Assembly (NCBI GenBank): GCA_963821095.1
Contig: CAWGCJ010000018.1
Coordinates: forward strand, 69,306 to 133,305
DNA from: CAVPHV01 sp963821095
Lineage (GTDB): Bacteria > Actinomycetota > Acidimicrobiia > Spongiisociales > UBA5794
Length of the DNA: 64,000 nt
Reading direction: 5' to 3'
In this document: piece after piece, positions 1-8,169 of the stretch
Layout: every line of letters starts with the position of its first letter
How positions within the stretch are numbered: the first letter of the stretch is position 1
Position numbers and translations under genes: made by a program
The notes under the pieces: generated by a model
Databases searched by the model: none
The model's input: only the letters and a program-made list of their open reading frames with translations
What the model was told of the DNA's origin: nothing

Positions 1-210
1 GACAAACCCGGCGGCGGCGAGTGCGTCGTGGGCGAGGTCACGGTAGGCCTCCTCGGTCATGTCCTTGGAGGCGACACCCAGAATCACCGAGCGATCGGCC
101 ACGCCGTTCTCGGTGATCACCCGGTATAGGGCGGGCAGCAGCTTGCGGATCGTCAGGTCTCCGGTGGCACCGAAGATGACGAAGAGGTGTCGATCACATC
201 CGGAGTTCAT
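1..210 (-). CDS. zwf: Glucose-6-phosphate 1-dehydrogenase, N-terminal part (runs off the window)
   Basis: The reverse strand reads from an ATG at 208-210 into the window edge. It gives about 70 residues that include the nucleotide-binding motif VIFGATGDLTIRKLLPALY, typical of the Zwf N-terminus. The enzyme oxidises glucose 6-phosphate to 6-phosphogluconolactone with reduction of NAD(P) in the oxidative pentose phosphate pathway. The start lies one base after the gnd stop codon, so the two are almost certainly co-transcribed as gnd-zwf. Only the first seventh or so of the protein is present. Confidence 0.9.
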   Translation of the reverse strand, partial: MNSGCDRHLFVIFGATGDLTIRKLLPALYRVITENGVADRSVILGVASKDMTEEAYRDLAHDALAAAGFV

Positions 211-211
211 C

Positions 212-1120
212 TCAGCCTTCCCGCTTGATGGCATGGCCACCGAACTGATTGCGCATCGCCGCCAAGAGCCGATCGGAATACTCGACTTCGTCGCGCGAGC
301 CGATACGGCGCATAAGGGAGAGCCCGATGATGGGCGCCGCAACGTTGAGGTCGATCGATTCGAAGACGGTCCAGCGGCCTTCTCCTGAGTCGGGGACGTA
401 GGGGGCAATATCCGTCATTCCGGGATTCTCGCGCAAAGCCTCCGTCGTCAGGTCCAGTAGCCACGAGCGCACCACGGAACCGTGCTCCCAGATGTCACCG
501 ATTTGGGCGAGGTCGAGTCCGAACTCCTCCTTGGCCCGCAACAGCGCAAAGCCCTCTGCGTAGGCCTGCATCAACCCGTATTCGATGCCGTTGTGGATCA
601 TCTTGACGTAATGCCCCGAGCCGGACGGTCCGACCCGGCCCCATCCCTTGTCGGGGGCGGGTGCCAGCGCCTCAAAAATGGGGTGCAAGCGGGCAACGGG
701 GGCGTCGTCGCCGCCGACCATCATCGAATAGCCCTCGGTGAGGCCCCAGATGCCGCCGCTGGTCCCGACGTCGACGAAGTTGGTGCCGCCCTCGCGGCAG
801 ACCTCCGCACGGCGCAGCGTGTCTCGGTAGTACGAGTTGCCACCGTCGATGAAGGTGTCGCCGGGCTGTGCGGAGGGGAGGAGAGCGGCCAGGGTGGCGT
901 CGACCGGGTCACCGTGGGGAACCATGATCCACACCGCCCGGGGTGCGTCGAGTTGCGCCATCAGGTCCTCGAGCGAGTCGGCGCCGCGAGCACCCCGTGC
1001 GATGACGTCGGCCACTGCGTCGCGGTTGAGGTCGAAGCCGATCACATCGTGACCTGCCGCGATCAGGCGCTCGGCCATGTTGGCGCCCATTTTTCCGAGG
1101 CCGATCATCCCTAGTTGCAT
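212..1120 (-). CDS. gnd: 6-phosphogluconate dehydrogenase, decarboxylating, short form
   Basis: This 302-residue protein begins with the dinucleotide-fold motif GLGKMGANMAERL. It carries the conserved GTSGGIWGLTEGYSMMVGG segment and a catalytic helix GHYVKMIHNGIEYGLMQAY with the active-site Lys. The roughly 300-residue length matches the short GndA/YqeC class rather than the 470-residue classical enzyme; that class often prefers NAD. It converts 6-phosphogluconate to ribulose 5-phosphate and CO2. Its TGA at 212-214 is followed by the zwf start, which supports an oxidative pentose phosphate operon. Confidence 0.93.
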   Translation of the reverse strand: MQLGMIGLGKMGANMAERLIAAGHDVIGFDLNRDAVADVIARGARGADSLEDLMAQLDAPRAVWIMVPHGDPVDATLAALLPSAQPGDTFIDGGNSYYRDTLRRAEVCREGGTNFVDVGTSGGIWGLTEGYSMMVGGDDAPVARLHPIFEALAPAPDKGWGRVGPSGSGHYVKMIHNGIEYGLMQAYAEGFALLRAKEEFGLDLAQIGDIWEHGSVVRSWLLDLTTEALRENPGMTDIAPYVPDSGEGRWTVFESIDLNVAAPIIGLSLMRRIGSRDEVEYSDRLLAAMRNQFGGHAIKREG

Positions 1121-1226
1121 ACCCTGGTCCGTCCTTCGATCTGGCGACCCGCGATCCGGATCGGCCTCAATGTTTCAGTTGCCGTGCCGAGGTCCTACCG
1201 TGAGGTTTCGGAATTCCGGAGGCAAT

Positions 1227-2702
1227 GTGCCTAACCGCAGTAGAGCGTGCACCATTCCGTCGCTCCTGCTGGCGGTCGTCATGCTGGCCGCTGCGTGCTC
1301 GTCGACTCCGACGGCAACCACTACCACGTCGGCACCGGCAACGACCACGACCGCGACCCCCACCACCACGACGACGGAGGGCCCAATCGACCCGCTGGCC
1401 GGTGCCTGGCGAGGTGATCTCGCCGGGCTCGATGTGCAATTCACTTTCATCATTGCCGACGACGGCAGCTACGCCGGTAGCTTCGACAGCCTCACCGAGG
1501 GGATGATCGGCTTCGAGGTCGAGGAGATCGCCCTGGAGGGGAGCGAACTCACGTTCCTGATACCGGACATCGGAGCCCAGTTCGACGGGTCGCTCGACGG
1601 TGACGTCATCGAGGGCTTCTGGGGTCAGTCGGGGATCGCCGGCTTGCGGCTCGACCGCACCGACGACCCGGTGCTGTTCAACCGTCCCCAGGAGCCGCAA
1701 CCTCCCTTCCCCTATGTTGCCGAAGAGGTGGCATTCCGCAACCCCGAGGATGGCTTCACGCTGGCCGGGACGCTGACGAAACCGGAGGGCGCCGGGCCCT
1801 TCCCTGCCGCGGTGCTGATCACCGGTTCGGGGGCGCAGGATCGTGACTCCGAGATTCTCGGCCACAAGCCGTTTGCCGTTATCGCCGACCACCTGGCCCG
1901 CAACGGGATCGCGGTTTTGCGCTACGACGACCGTGGGGTCGGCCACTCGGCCGGGTCGAACTTCGGGGCGACGACCGAGGACCTTGCCGTCGACGCCAAG
2001 GCGGCGTTCGACGCGCTGGCAGTCCGGCCCGACATCGACTCGGCGAAGATCGGATTCATCGGCCACTCTGAAGGCGGTTTGATTGCCCCGCTCGCCTACT
2101 CCGGTGGTGCCGAGGCCGCCTTCATCGTGCTGTTGGCCGGTCCGGGGGAACCGGGGGCGACGCTGCTTCCCGCCCAGAGCCGCCTCATCGGTGAGGCCAA
2201 CGACGTGCCGCCTGCCCTCGTCGATTGGCAGGAGGAACTCCAGGAGGCGGCCATTGCGGTGTTGGCAGACGAACCGGATGACGACGCTGCGGCCAACCAA
2301 CTCTGGGAGGTTGCGATGACCTCGGCCGAGTCCTACCCCGGTGGGCTTCCCGCCGAGGCGGCTGAGTCGGTAGCGGTCTCGTTGGCAACGATGGCCGATC
2401 CGTGGTGGCGGTTCTTCTTCTTCCATGACCCCGCAGCAGAGCTTGCCAAGGTCGACGCTCCGGTCTTGGCGCTCAACGGGACCCTCGATACCCAGGTTCC
2501 GGTATACAACCTGGACCTCATTGCGGGGGCGCTGGCGGATGGTGGCAACACGGAGTACGAGATACATGCCCTCGAGGACCTCAACCACCTGTTCCAGCCG
2601 GCGACGACGGGCTCGCCCACCGAATACGCCCTGATCGAGACAACGATCGACCCCGCCGTACTCGACCTGATCACCACCTGGCTGGCAACCCTCTTCGCTT
2701 GA
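1227..2702 (+). CDS. Secreted lipoprotein alpha/beta hydrolase (S9-like esterase/peptidase fold)
   Basis: The chosen start is GTG at 1227, preceded by GGAGG at 1218-1222; an ATG at 1170 is possible but has no ribosome site. The 491-residue product has a short basic n-region, a hydrophobic stretch and the lipobox LAAACSS, then a Thr-rich linker of about 25 residues. An N-terminal beta-rich region of about 120 residues precedes an alpha/beta hydrolase domain with the nucleophile elbow GHSEGG. Asp (NGTLDTQVP) and His (LEDLNHLF) are candidates for the rest of the triad. It is probably a membrane-anchored exported esterase or acyl hydrolase; the substrate cannot be told. Confidence 0.8.
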   Translation: MPNRSRACTIPSLLLAVVMLAAACSSTPTATTTTSAPATTTTATPTTTTTEGPIDPLAGAWRGDLAGLDVQFTFIIADDGSYAGSFDSLTEGMIGFEVEEIALEGSELTFLIPDIGAQFDGSLDGDVIEGFWGQSGIAGLRLDRTDDPVLFNRPQEPQPPFPYVAEEVAFRNPEDGFTLAGTLTKPEGAGPFPAAVLITGSGAQDRDSEILGHKPFAVIADHLARNGIAVLRYDDRGVGHSAGSNFGATTEDLAVDAKAAFDALAVRPDIDSAKIGFIGHSEGGLIAPLAYSGGAEAAFIVLLAGPGEPGATLLPAQSRLIGEANDVPPALVDWQEELQEAAIAVLADEPDDDAAANQLWEVAMTSAESYPGGLPAEAAESVAVSLATMADPWWRFFFFHDPAAELAKVDAPVLALNGTLDTQVPVYNLDLIAGALADGGNTEYEIHALEDLNHLFQPATTGSPTEYALIETTIDPAVLDLITTWLATLFA

Positions 2703-2794
2703 CCAACCCGTTCTTGCGTGGCTCACGTGCGAAAAATCGCGCCCCAGCTCCGCCGGAACAGGGGATTTACTAGCGTGGACGTCGGGAGAGAGGT

Positions 2795-4534
2795 ATGGAT
2801 CAGGACCCCTCCCGGCGATTGAAGCCGGGCTGGATGAAGTGGCTCCCCGGAGTCGATACGGCGCTCAACTACGAGCGCTCCTGGCTGTGGCCGGACTTGG
2901 TTGCCGGACTCGTCCTCACCGCGCTCCTGGTGCCCCAAGGGATGGCGTACGCCGAGTTGGCCGGGCTGCCTGCCGTCACCGGGTTGTACACCACGGTGGC
3001 TGCGCTGCTCGCCTACGCCGTGTTTGGTCCTTCTCGGATCCTGGTGCTCGGCCCGGACTCCTCGCTCGCCCCATTGATCGCGGCGGCGATCATTCCACTC
3101 GCCGCAGGCGACGAGGCATATGCGGTGGCCCTTGCCTCGATGTTGGCGTTGCTTGTTGGTGTCGTGTGCATCGTCACCGGGTTGATCCGCCTCGGGACGA
3201 TCACCGAGTTGCTCTCCAAGCCCGTGCGGATCGGCTACATCAACGGGATCGCTCTGATTGTTCTCGTCAGTCAACTCCCCAAGCTCTTCGGCTTCTCAAC
3301 GGATTCGGACGGATGGCTCGATGCGATCCGCGACTTCTTTGTCGGTGTCTTCGACGGCGAGACCAACTGGGTGGCATTCGCCCTCGGCGCCGGTTCGCTT
3401 GCGATCATCTTCGGGTCGCGTCGGATCAACCCCAAGATTCCCGGTGTGCTGATCGCGACCGTTCTCTCCATCGCCGCTGTTGCGATCCTGGATCTCACCA
3501 ATGAGGGGATCTCGGTGGTCGGGTCGCTCCCCGAAGGATTCCCCTCTCTCTCGTTCCCATCAGTCGCATGGGCCGACCTGGGCCCGCTGAGCCTCGCCGC
3601 AGTCGGTATCGCTCTTGTGGCGTTTGCCGACACCGCGGCGTTGTCGACCACCTTCGCCGCCAAGCTCGGTGACGAGGTGGACGCCAATCAGGAGATCATC
3701 GCCCTCGGCACCGCCAACCTCGCTGCCGGCTTCGTGCGCGGCTTCCCGATGAGTGCATCGTCCTCGCGGACCTCGGTTGCCGACTCCATGGGTACCAAGA
3801 GCCAACTCACCGGCGTCATCGGAGCGGTCGGCATCGTGCTGCTCGTGGTGTTTGCCAACGACCTGCTGTCGAACCTTCCCTCGGCCACGCTGGCCGCCAT
3901 CGTGATCACCGCATCGTTTGCCCTGTTCGACATCGACGAAATGGTCTGGCTGTGGCGGGTGCGGCGTTCGGAATTCGTGTTGTCGCTGGGTGCGCTGCTC
4001 GGCGTGACCCTGATCGGTGTCCTCGAGGGGATCGTCATCGCGATCGCGCTCTCTCTGATGAACTTCATCCGAAGGGCGTGGCGACCCTACGACGCCACCC
4101 TCGGGAGGATCGATGGTGTCAAGGGCTATCACGACGTCGATCGCCACCCCGAGGCGGAGCGGATTCCCGGTCTGATCGTGTTCCGCTTCGATTCGCCCTT
4201 GTTTTTCGCCAACTCAGAGCATTTTCAGCGCCGCTTGGCTCGGGCCATTCGGAAAGCACCGTGGCCGGTGAGGTGGGTGATCATCGCCGCCGAGCCGATC
4301 ACCGACATCGACACCACCGCGGCAGAGACCCTGATCGAGGTCTTCAATGAGTTGGACTCACGGGGGATTCGATTGGCGTTCGCAGAGCTGAAGGGCCAGC
4401 CGAAGGATCGACTCGAAACCTACGGCCTGTACGACCGGGTCGGCGATGAGCTCTTCTTCCCGACGCTTGGTACCGCCATCGACGCCTACGTCGAGGACAC
4501 CGGCAGCGACTGGGTCGACTGGAGCGACCGCTGA
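2795..4534 (+). CDS. SulP/SLC26-family anion transporter with STAS domain
   Basis: This 579-residue protein starts after a clear GGGAGAGAGG site. It has a polytopic membrane domain of about 10-12 hydrophobic segments (residues about 30-420), with the family signature PQGMAYAELAGLPAVTGLY and the substrate-region motif ASSSRTSVADSMG. The cytoplasmic STAS domain (about 440-560) contains the DIDTTA loop typical of anti-sigma-antagonist folds. Family members carry sulfate, bicarbonate or dicarboxylates. Three sulfotransferases near 60 kb would need sulfate, but linkage to this transporter is only a guess. Confidence 0.9.
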   Translation: MDQDPSRRLKPGWMKWLPGVDTALNYERSWLWPDLVAGLVLTALLVPQGMAYAELAGLPAVTGLYTTVAALLAYAVFGPSRILVLGPDSSLAPLIAAAIIPLAAGDEAYAVALASMLALLVGVVCIVTGLIRLGTITELLSKPVRIGYINGIALIVLVSQLPKLFGFSTDSDGWLDAIRDFFVGVFDGETNWVAFALGAGSLAIIFGSRRINPKIPGVLIATVLSIAAVAILDLTNEGISVVGSLPEGFPSLSFPSVAWADLGPLSLAAVGIALVAFADTAALSTTFAAKLGDEVDANQEIIALGTANLAAGFVRGFPMSASSSRTSVADSMGTKSQLTGVIGAVGIVLLVVFANDLLSNLPSATLAAIVITASFALFDIDEMVWLWRVRRSEFVLSLGALLGVTLIGVLEGIVIAIALSLMNFIRRAWRPYDATLGRIDGVKGYHDVDRHPEAERIPGLIVFRFDSPLFFANSEHFQRRLARAIRKAPWPVRWVIIAAEPITDIDTTAAETLIEVFNELDSRGIRLAFAELKGQPKDRLETYGLYDRVGDELFFPTLGTAIDAYVEDTGSDWVDWSDR

Positions 4535-4583
4535 CCCACCCTGTTCCGGCGTGTTGCGTTCCATCTCCCCTACGCTGCCCGGC

Positions 4584-5120
4584 ATGCACGCCCTCCCCAC
4601 CGTATCCGACGGAACGATCATCCTCCGGCCGTGGGTCGACGATGACGCCGCCGATCTCTTCCGTGAGATCCAGGACCCCGAGGTGGTTCGCTGGCTCAAC
4701 ATCGACATGCCGTACACGTTCGAGGACGCCGCCGGCTTCATCGCCGAAGTGGTGGAGCGTTGGGAGCAGCGGACGGGCGCCCATTTCGTCATTGCCGATG
4801 CCGACGACGGGCGGTTCCGCGGCTACCTCGGCGTGCTCGACGCCGGTGAGGCAATGAACTTCGTCGAGATCGTCTACTGGGTGGCGGCCTCGGCGCGGCG
4901 CCGCGGGGTGGCTCGGCGGGCGGTGGCCCTTGCCCTCGAGTGGATACTCCAGGACCTCGCTCCGGACCGAATCGAGTTGGGGATGGTCGACGGCAACGAA
5001 GCCTCGATCCGGGTGGCGGAGGCCAATGGCTTCCAGCTGCGCGAGATCGTCGGCGACGGCGCCAGGCTCGACGGCCGACCCGCCGACGAACGCATTTACG
5101 ACTTTCCACTGCCGAACTAG
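4584..5120 (+). CDS. GNAT-family N-acetyltransferase (RimJ/RimL-like)
   Basis: The ATG at 4584 gives a 178-residue protein starting MHALPTVSDGTIILRPW, the usual beginning of RimJ/RimL-type acetyltransferases. The acetyl-CoA pyrophosphate loop is visible as ASARRRGVARRAV, followed by a C-terminal segment with NEASIRVAEANGF, the family N-x-x-S-x-x-V pattern. It transfers acetyl groups to an amine, either a ribosomal protein N-terminus or a small molecule; which one is not decidable. Its TAG overlaps the stop of the convergent gene within the palindrome CTAG. Confidence 0.85.
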   Translation: MHALPTVSDGTIILRPWVDDDAADLFREIQDPEVVRWLNIDMPYTFEDAAGFIAEVVERWEQRTGAHFVIADADDGRFRGYLGVLDAGEAMNFVEIVYWVAASARRRGVARRAVALALEWILQDLAPDRIELGMVDGNEASIRVAEANGFQLREIVGDGARLDGRPADERIYDFPLPN

Positions 5121-6136
5121 GAGGGTGGCGGCCAGTCGGGGAAGTCGCGCAAGTACTTCCTGAGCCGTTTGGTGACTCGATCGGCGTAGGCCGCGGGGGA
5201 GTACTCGCCGTCTGACTCATCGCCGGTGCGGATGACGTAGTTGACGAACATGATCGAACGTGCCGCCATCAGCAATTCGAGTTGACCTTCGTACTCGACC
5301 GGCCATGGGCCGACCCGTTCATAGCCGTCTTGGAACGCCCGCCGCAGCTCCCAGTAGTCGGATCGTTCCCGGCCGTAGAACAGCGTTGTCGCCACATCCT
5401 GGACCGCAGGCCCGACGGTCACGTCCTCGAAATCGAACACAGTGACCCGGCCCCGGAGGACCATGGCGTTCCAGGGGTTGAGGTCACCGTGAAGCCAGCC
5501 GCGCGGCTTCACGTCCCGGAGGCGAGTAAGTTCGGCCTCAGCCCGATCCATCACTTCCCGGAACACTGCGGTGCGGGCAGACGTCATCACCTTCCGATAA
5601 GCCGGTTCGAACATGACGACGGGTTCGGTGGGGTAGTAGAAGATCCGGTCCCACACCAGAGGGTGCAGCCCGGGGGGCGGGCTCCACCGTTGTCCGTGTA
5701 TCGCGAGTCCGGCGGCGATCTCACCCAACTCCGCGTACGTCCCGGGGGTGGCGCGATCGTCGAGAACGGCACCCGGCAGCCATCCAAACATGACACAACG
5801 TCGCTGCTCGGGGACGCCGTCGTCGCCGGCGAGGGTGATGAAATCGCGGTTGCGATTCGGGAAGGCGTGCACGACCGGAAGGCGGGTCTCCCGGTTGAGG
5901 GCGGCAACCCAGGCCAATTCGGTCGTCACGTCGACGTCGGTGTCCTGGCGGGGTGCCCCCACCCGAAGGGCAAATGAGCGCCCGGCAGCGTCGTCAACTC
6001 GGAAGATCGTGTTGGTCTCCGTGGCGACGTAGCGCAACCGGGTGACGTCGAGGTCGTAGGAAGCCAGCGCCCTTTCGGCCACCCGCCGCATCCTGCGGGC
6101 CTGTCCCCGCTCGGTGAGGTCGAAGAACGGCTTCAT
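5117..6136 (-). CDS. Aminoglycoside phosphotransferase-like kinase (APH/ChoK fold)
   Basis: With the start at 6136 (MKPFFDL) the protein has 339 residues. It shows the kinase-like Brenner motif HGDLNPWNAM and the metal-binding FDFED, both characteristic of the APH/choline kinase superfamily. An N-terminal lobe with FRVDDAAGRSFALRVG resembles the ATP-binding beta strands. Substrates in this family include antibiotics, homoserine and small alcohols; the protein resembles general housekeeping members more than a known resistance enzyme. An upstream in-frame ATG at 6187 is less likely. It is convergent with the GNAT gene, the two stops overlapping by three bases. Confidence 0.85.
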   Translation of the reverse strand: MKPFFDLTERGQARRMRRVAERALASYDLDVTRLRYVATETNTIFRVDDAAGRSFALRVGAPRQDTDVDVTTELAWVAALNRETRLPVVHAFPNRNRDFITLAGDDGVPEQRRCVMFGWLPGAVLDDRATPGTYAELGEIAAGLAIHGQRWSPPPGLHPLVWDRIFYYPTEPVVMFEPAYRKVMTSARTAVFREVMDRAEAELTRLRDVKPRGWLHGDLNPWNAMVLRGRVTVFDFEDVTVGPAVQDVATTLFYGRERSDYWELRRAFQDGYERVGPWPVEYEGQLELLMAARSIMFVNYVIRTGDESDGEYSPAAYADRVTKRLRKYLRDFPDWPPPS

Positions 6137-6187
6137 CGCCGCCACGATACGACTTCGCTTTGGGATGGCACCCATCCATGACACCAA

Positions 6188-6218
6188 ACGGCCTCCCCCG
6201 CGGTGCGGAGGAGGCCGT
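6188..6218 (-). terminator. Hairpin downstream of metY
   Basis: A 9-bp perfect inverted repeat (ACGGCCTCC / GGAGGCCGT, arms 6188-6196 and 6210-6218) lies about 75 bases beyond the metY stop. On the minus strand it is followed by a short T pair only, so termination strength is uncertain. Confidence 0.5.
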
Positions 6219-6238
6219 CGGACGCGTCGGTCGGGTCA

Positions 6239-6296
6239 GGAGGCGGTTCAACAACGCCAGCTTGGACCTGCCGCGGCGTCGGGGACCCTCCTAGAG
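6239..6296 (-). repeat. Palindromic 3'-end repeat, copy 1 (short form)
   Basis: The segment resembles one at 22245-22349. The first 16 bases (GGAGGCGGTTCAACAA) match 14 of 16, the following CGCCAGCTTGG core is nearly the same, and both end in the identical ACCCTCCTAGAG, which contains the TAG stop of the gene read on the minus strand. Here the middle and right arm are missing. It sits between metY and its hairpin. See the findings. Confidence 0.6.
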
Positions 6297-7601
6297 CCCC
6301 GCGGTCAGTTCCAGCGCTTGGCGGAAGTCGGCCTTGATGTCATCGATGTGCTCGATGCCGACGGCGACTCGCACCAGGTCGGGGAGGACGCCCGAAGCGA
6401 TCTGCTCCTCGTCGCTGAGTTGCTGGTGGGTGGTCGACGCCGGGTGGATCACCAGCGTCTTGGCATCGCCGACGTTGGCGAGGTGGCTGGCGAGTTGTAC
6501 GGAGTCGATGAACTTGCGTCCCGAGTCGAAGCCACCGCGCACCCCGAAGCTGAGCACCGCGCCGAACCCGTTGGTCAGGTACTGCTTGGCCGCCTCGTGC
6601 GACGGATGGGCTTCCAATCCGGGATAGTTCACCCAGGCCACCTGAGGCTGGGCCTCCAGCCACCGGGCCAGCTCGAGAGCATTGTCGACGTGTCGCTGCA
6701 CCCGCAGCGACAGTGTCTCGAGACCCTGGAGCAGCAGGAAGCTGTTGAAGGGCGATAAGGCCGCACCGAAGTCGCGCAACCCTTCGACCCGAGCCCGGAT
6801 CGCAAAGGCGATGTTGCCGAACGGGCCGTCGGGCCCGAACACCTCGGCGAAGTTGATCCCGTGATAGCCCGGCGCCGGCTCGGTGAAGAGCGGGAACTTG
6901 CCGTTGCGCCAGTCGAAGTTGCCGGAGTCGACGATCACGCCGCCGATCGAGGTCCCATGTCCGCCGATCCACTTGGTGGCTGAGGCCACCACGATGTCGG
7001 CACCGTGCTCGATGGGGCGCACCAGGTAGCCGGCAGCACCGAACGTGTTGTCGACCACGAGCGGGATGCCCGCATCGTGCGCGACCTTGGCCAGCGCGGC
7101 AAAATCGGGAACGTTGTAGCGCGGGTTGCCGATCGACTCGACGTACAACGCCTTGGTGTTCTCGTCGATGGCGGCGGCCAGGTCGGCCGGATCGTCACCG
7201 TCGACGATGGTGACGTCGATGCCGAGCCGGGGGAGCGCAACCTTGAACTGGTTGTAGGTCCCGCCGTACAGGTAGCTGGTGGAGACGATGTTGTCGCCCG
7301 CCTGGGCCAGCGTGATGATCGCCAGCAACTGGGCAGCCTGTCCTGATGCGGTCGCGACCGCGGCGACGCCGCCTTCGAGGGCGGCGATTCGCTTCTCGAA
7401 AACGTCGGTGGTCGGGTTCATGATGCGGGTGTAGATGTTGCCGAACTCTTCGAGTCCGAACAGACGGGCCGCGTGGTCGGAATCGTCGAACACGTATGAG
7501 GTGGTCTGATAGATGGGCACCGCCCTCGATTTGGTGGTGCCTTCGACCTCCTGGCCGGCGTGAAGTTGGAGCGTTTCGAAGTGGTAGCTGGTATCGGTCA
7601 T
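6291..7601 (-). CDS. metY: O-acetylhomoserine sulfhydrylase / aminocarboxypropyltransferase
   Basis: The 436-residue protein (start MTDTSYHFETL at 7601, downstream of a GAGAGG) belongs to the Cys/Met-metabolism PLP enzymes. The opening ETLQLHAGQ and the PLP lysine motif SATKWIGGHGTSIGG are plain. The length and the large insertion around residues 240-270 fit the MetY group (O-acetylhomoserine + sulfide to homocysteine) rather than MetB/MetC. A start at 7637 is possible but unlikely. A SAM riboswitch upstream supports the methionine assignment. Confidence 0.93.
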   Translation of the reverse strand: MTDTSYHFETLQLHAGQEVEGTTKSRAVPIYQTTSYVFDDSDHAARLFGLEEFGNIYTRIMNPTTDVFEKRIAALEGGVAAVATASGQAAQLLAIITLAQAGDNIVSTSYLYGGTYNQFKVALPRLGIDVTIVDGDDPADLAAAIDENTKALYVESIGNPRYNVPDFAALAKVAHDAGIPLVVDNTFGAAGYLVRPIEHGADIVVASATKWIGGHGTSIGGVIVDSGNFDWRNGKFPLFTEPAPGYHGINFAEVFGPDGPFGNIAFAIRARVEGLRDFGAALSPFNSFLLLQGLETLSLRVQRHVDNALELARWLEAQPQVAWVNYPGLEAHPSHEAAKQYLTNGFGAVLSFGVRGGFDSGRKFIDSVQLASHLANVGDAKTLVIHPASTTHQQLSDEEQIASGVLPDLVRVAVGIEHIDDIKADFRQALELTAGL

Positions 7602-7633
7602 GGTGGAAGTAGTCCTCTCGTCCTGGCGGGGAG

Positions 7634-7653
7634 CCACCGCGTCGAAGCGGTGG
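7634..7653 (-). promoter_or_regulatory. Leader hairpin close to the metY start
   Basis: A perfect 7-bp stem, CCACCGC-gtcgaa-GCGGTGG, lies about 35 bases upstream of the metY ATG within the riboswitch leader. It could be part of the expression platform. Confidence 0.35.
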
Positions 7654-7707
7654 AGAGTCAGAAACGCCTCAGTGCCTCTCGGGTGGTGGCGTTCTTCAGG
7701 AGCGCAT

Positions 7708-7751
7708 GTCTGATGCGCTCGGGCGGAACACCCGAGAGCCGGGCATCAGAC
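7708..7751 (-). promoter_or_regulatory. Large hairpin in the metY leader (candidate expression-platform terminator)
   Basis: Arms GTCTGATGC (7708-7716) and GCATCAGAC (7743-7751) are perfectly complementary. An inner stem CTCGGG/CCCGAG (7718-7723 and 7731-7736) extends the structure. It lies between the SAM aptamer and metY, where a terminator or sequestering stem is expected. No T-run follows, so control at translation or Rho-linked termination is as likely as intrinsic termination. Confidence 0.5.
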
Positions 7752-7861
7752 AACACATGAGGGAACCCGGCGCCGGACGCGCCGCGCCGGGTTGGGGCGG
7801 GTGGTACAACTCCATGGCCGATCGGTCCTCTCGTCTCGCTTGTACGCGCTCTCGGGAGCGC

Positions 7862-7968
7862 CGCGAGCGGGGTGTCCCGCCGGTCGGCTGCTCATCGATC
7901 AGGCATTGGCACCGATCGGGTCGGTTGCCGCGGCTTCAAAGGGCCTGTCCCTCCACCGCTCGTGATGA
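7862..7968 (-). ncRNA. SAM riboswitch aptamer (S-box superfamily, SAM-I/SAM-IV type) upstream of metY
   Basis: On the minus strand the sequence contains GGTGGAGGGACAGGCCC, then TTTGAAGCC, CGGCAACC and GGTGCCAATGCCTG. This is the ordered core of S-box SAM aptamers. The first stem is closed by GAGCGG (7956-7961) pairing with CCGCTC (7865-7870). It lies about 260 bases upstream of the metY ATG in the same orientation, so S-adenosylmethionine should repress metY. Whether it is SAM-I or the actinobacterial SAM-I/IV variant needs a covariance-model search. The 568-base gap at 7602-8169 otherwise holds leader hairpins and no gene. Confidence 0.88.
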
Positions 7969-8137
7969 ACGCGCTATGTATGTTGTGGGCAGCGAGTGAA
8001 GCAGTGCTGTGGGCCGCTGTCAAGGGTCAATCGCGGCAGCCATGGCCTGTGGTGCGCCGAACAGGAAGCGTGACGTGGAGACCCTCCGGGCGACGTGGGC
8101 GTTTCAGGATGCGGCCGACCTCACCCGTGGTCTTGCC

Positions 8138-8154
8138 CACGGCGAAACGCCGTG
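8138..8154 (-). terminator. Hairpin after the 1154-aa gene
   Basis: CACGGCG-aaa-CGCCGTG is a perfect 7-bp stem placed 16 bases beyond the stop codon of the minus-strand gene ending at 8170. It would end the long glucan-utilisation operon. No T-tract is present. Confidence 0.5.
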
Positions 8155-8169
8155 CCGGGCAGTCGTGGT

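Noticed and set aside
1167..2726. A long antisense open frame of about 519 codons opposite the alpha/beta hydrolase
   Set aside because: The sense frame has a lipobox, hydrolase motifs and proper codon pattern. The antisense translation is rich in Arg, Gly and Val with no motif, as expected for a shadow in GC-rich DNA.
2868..2885. GAGCGCTCC inside the SulP gene, considered as a third CebR-like operator
   Set aside because: It lies within coding sequence and has only the inner part of the palindrome; no promoter or glucan gene is nearby.
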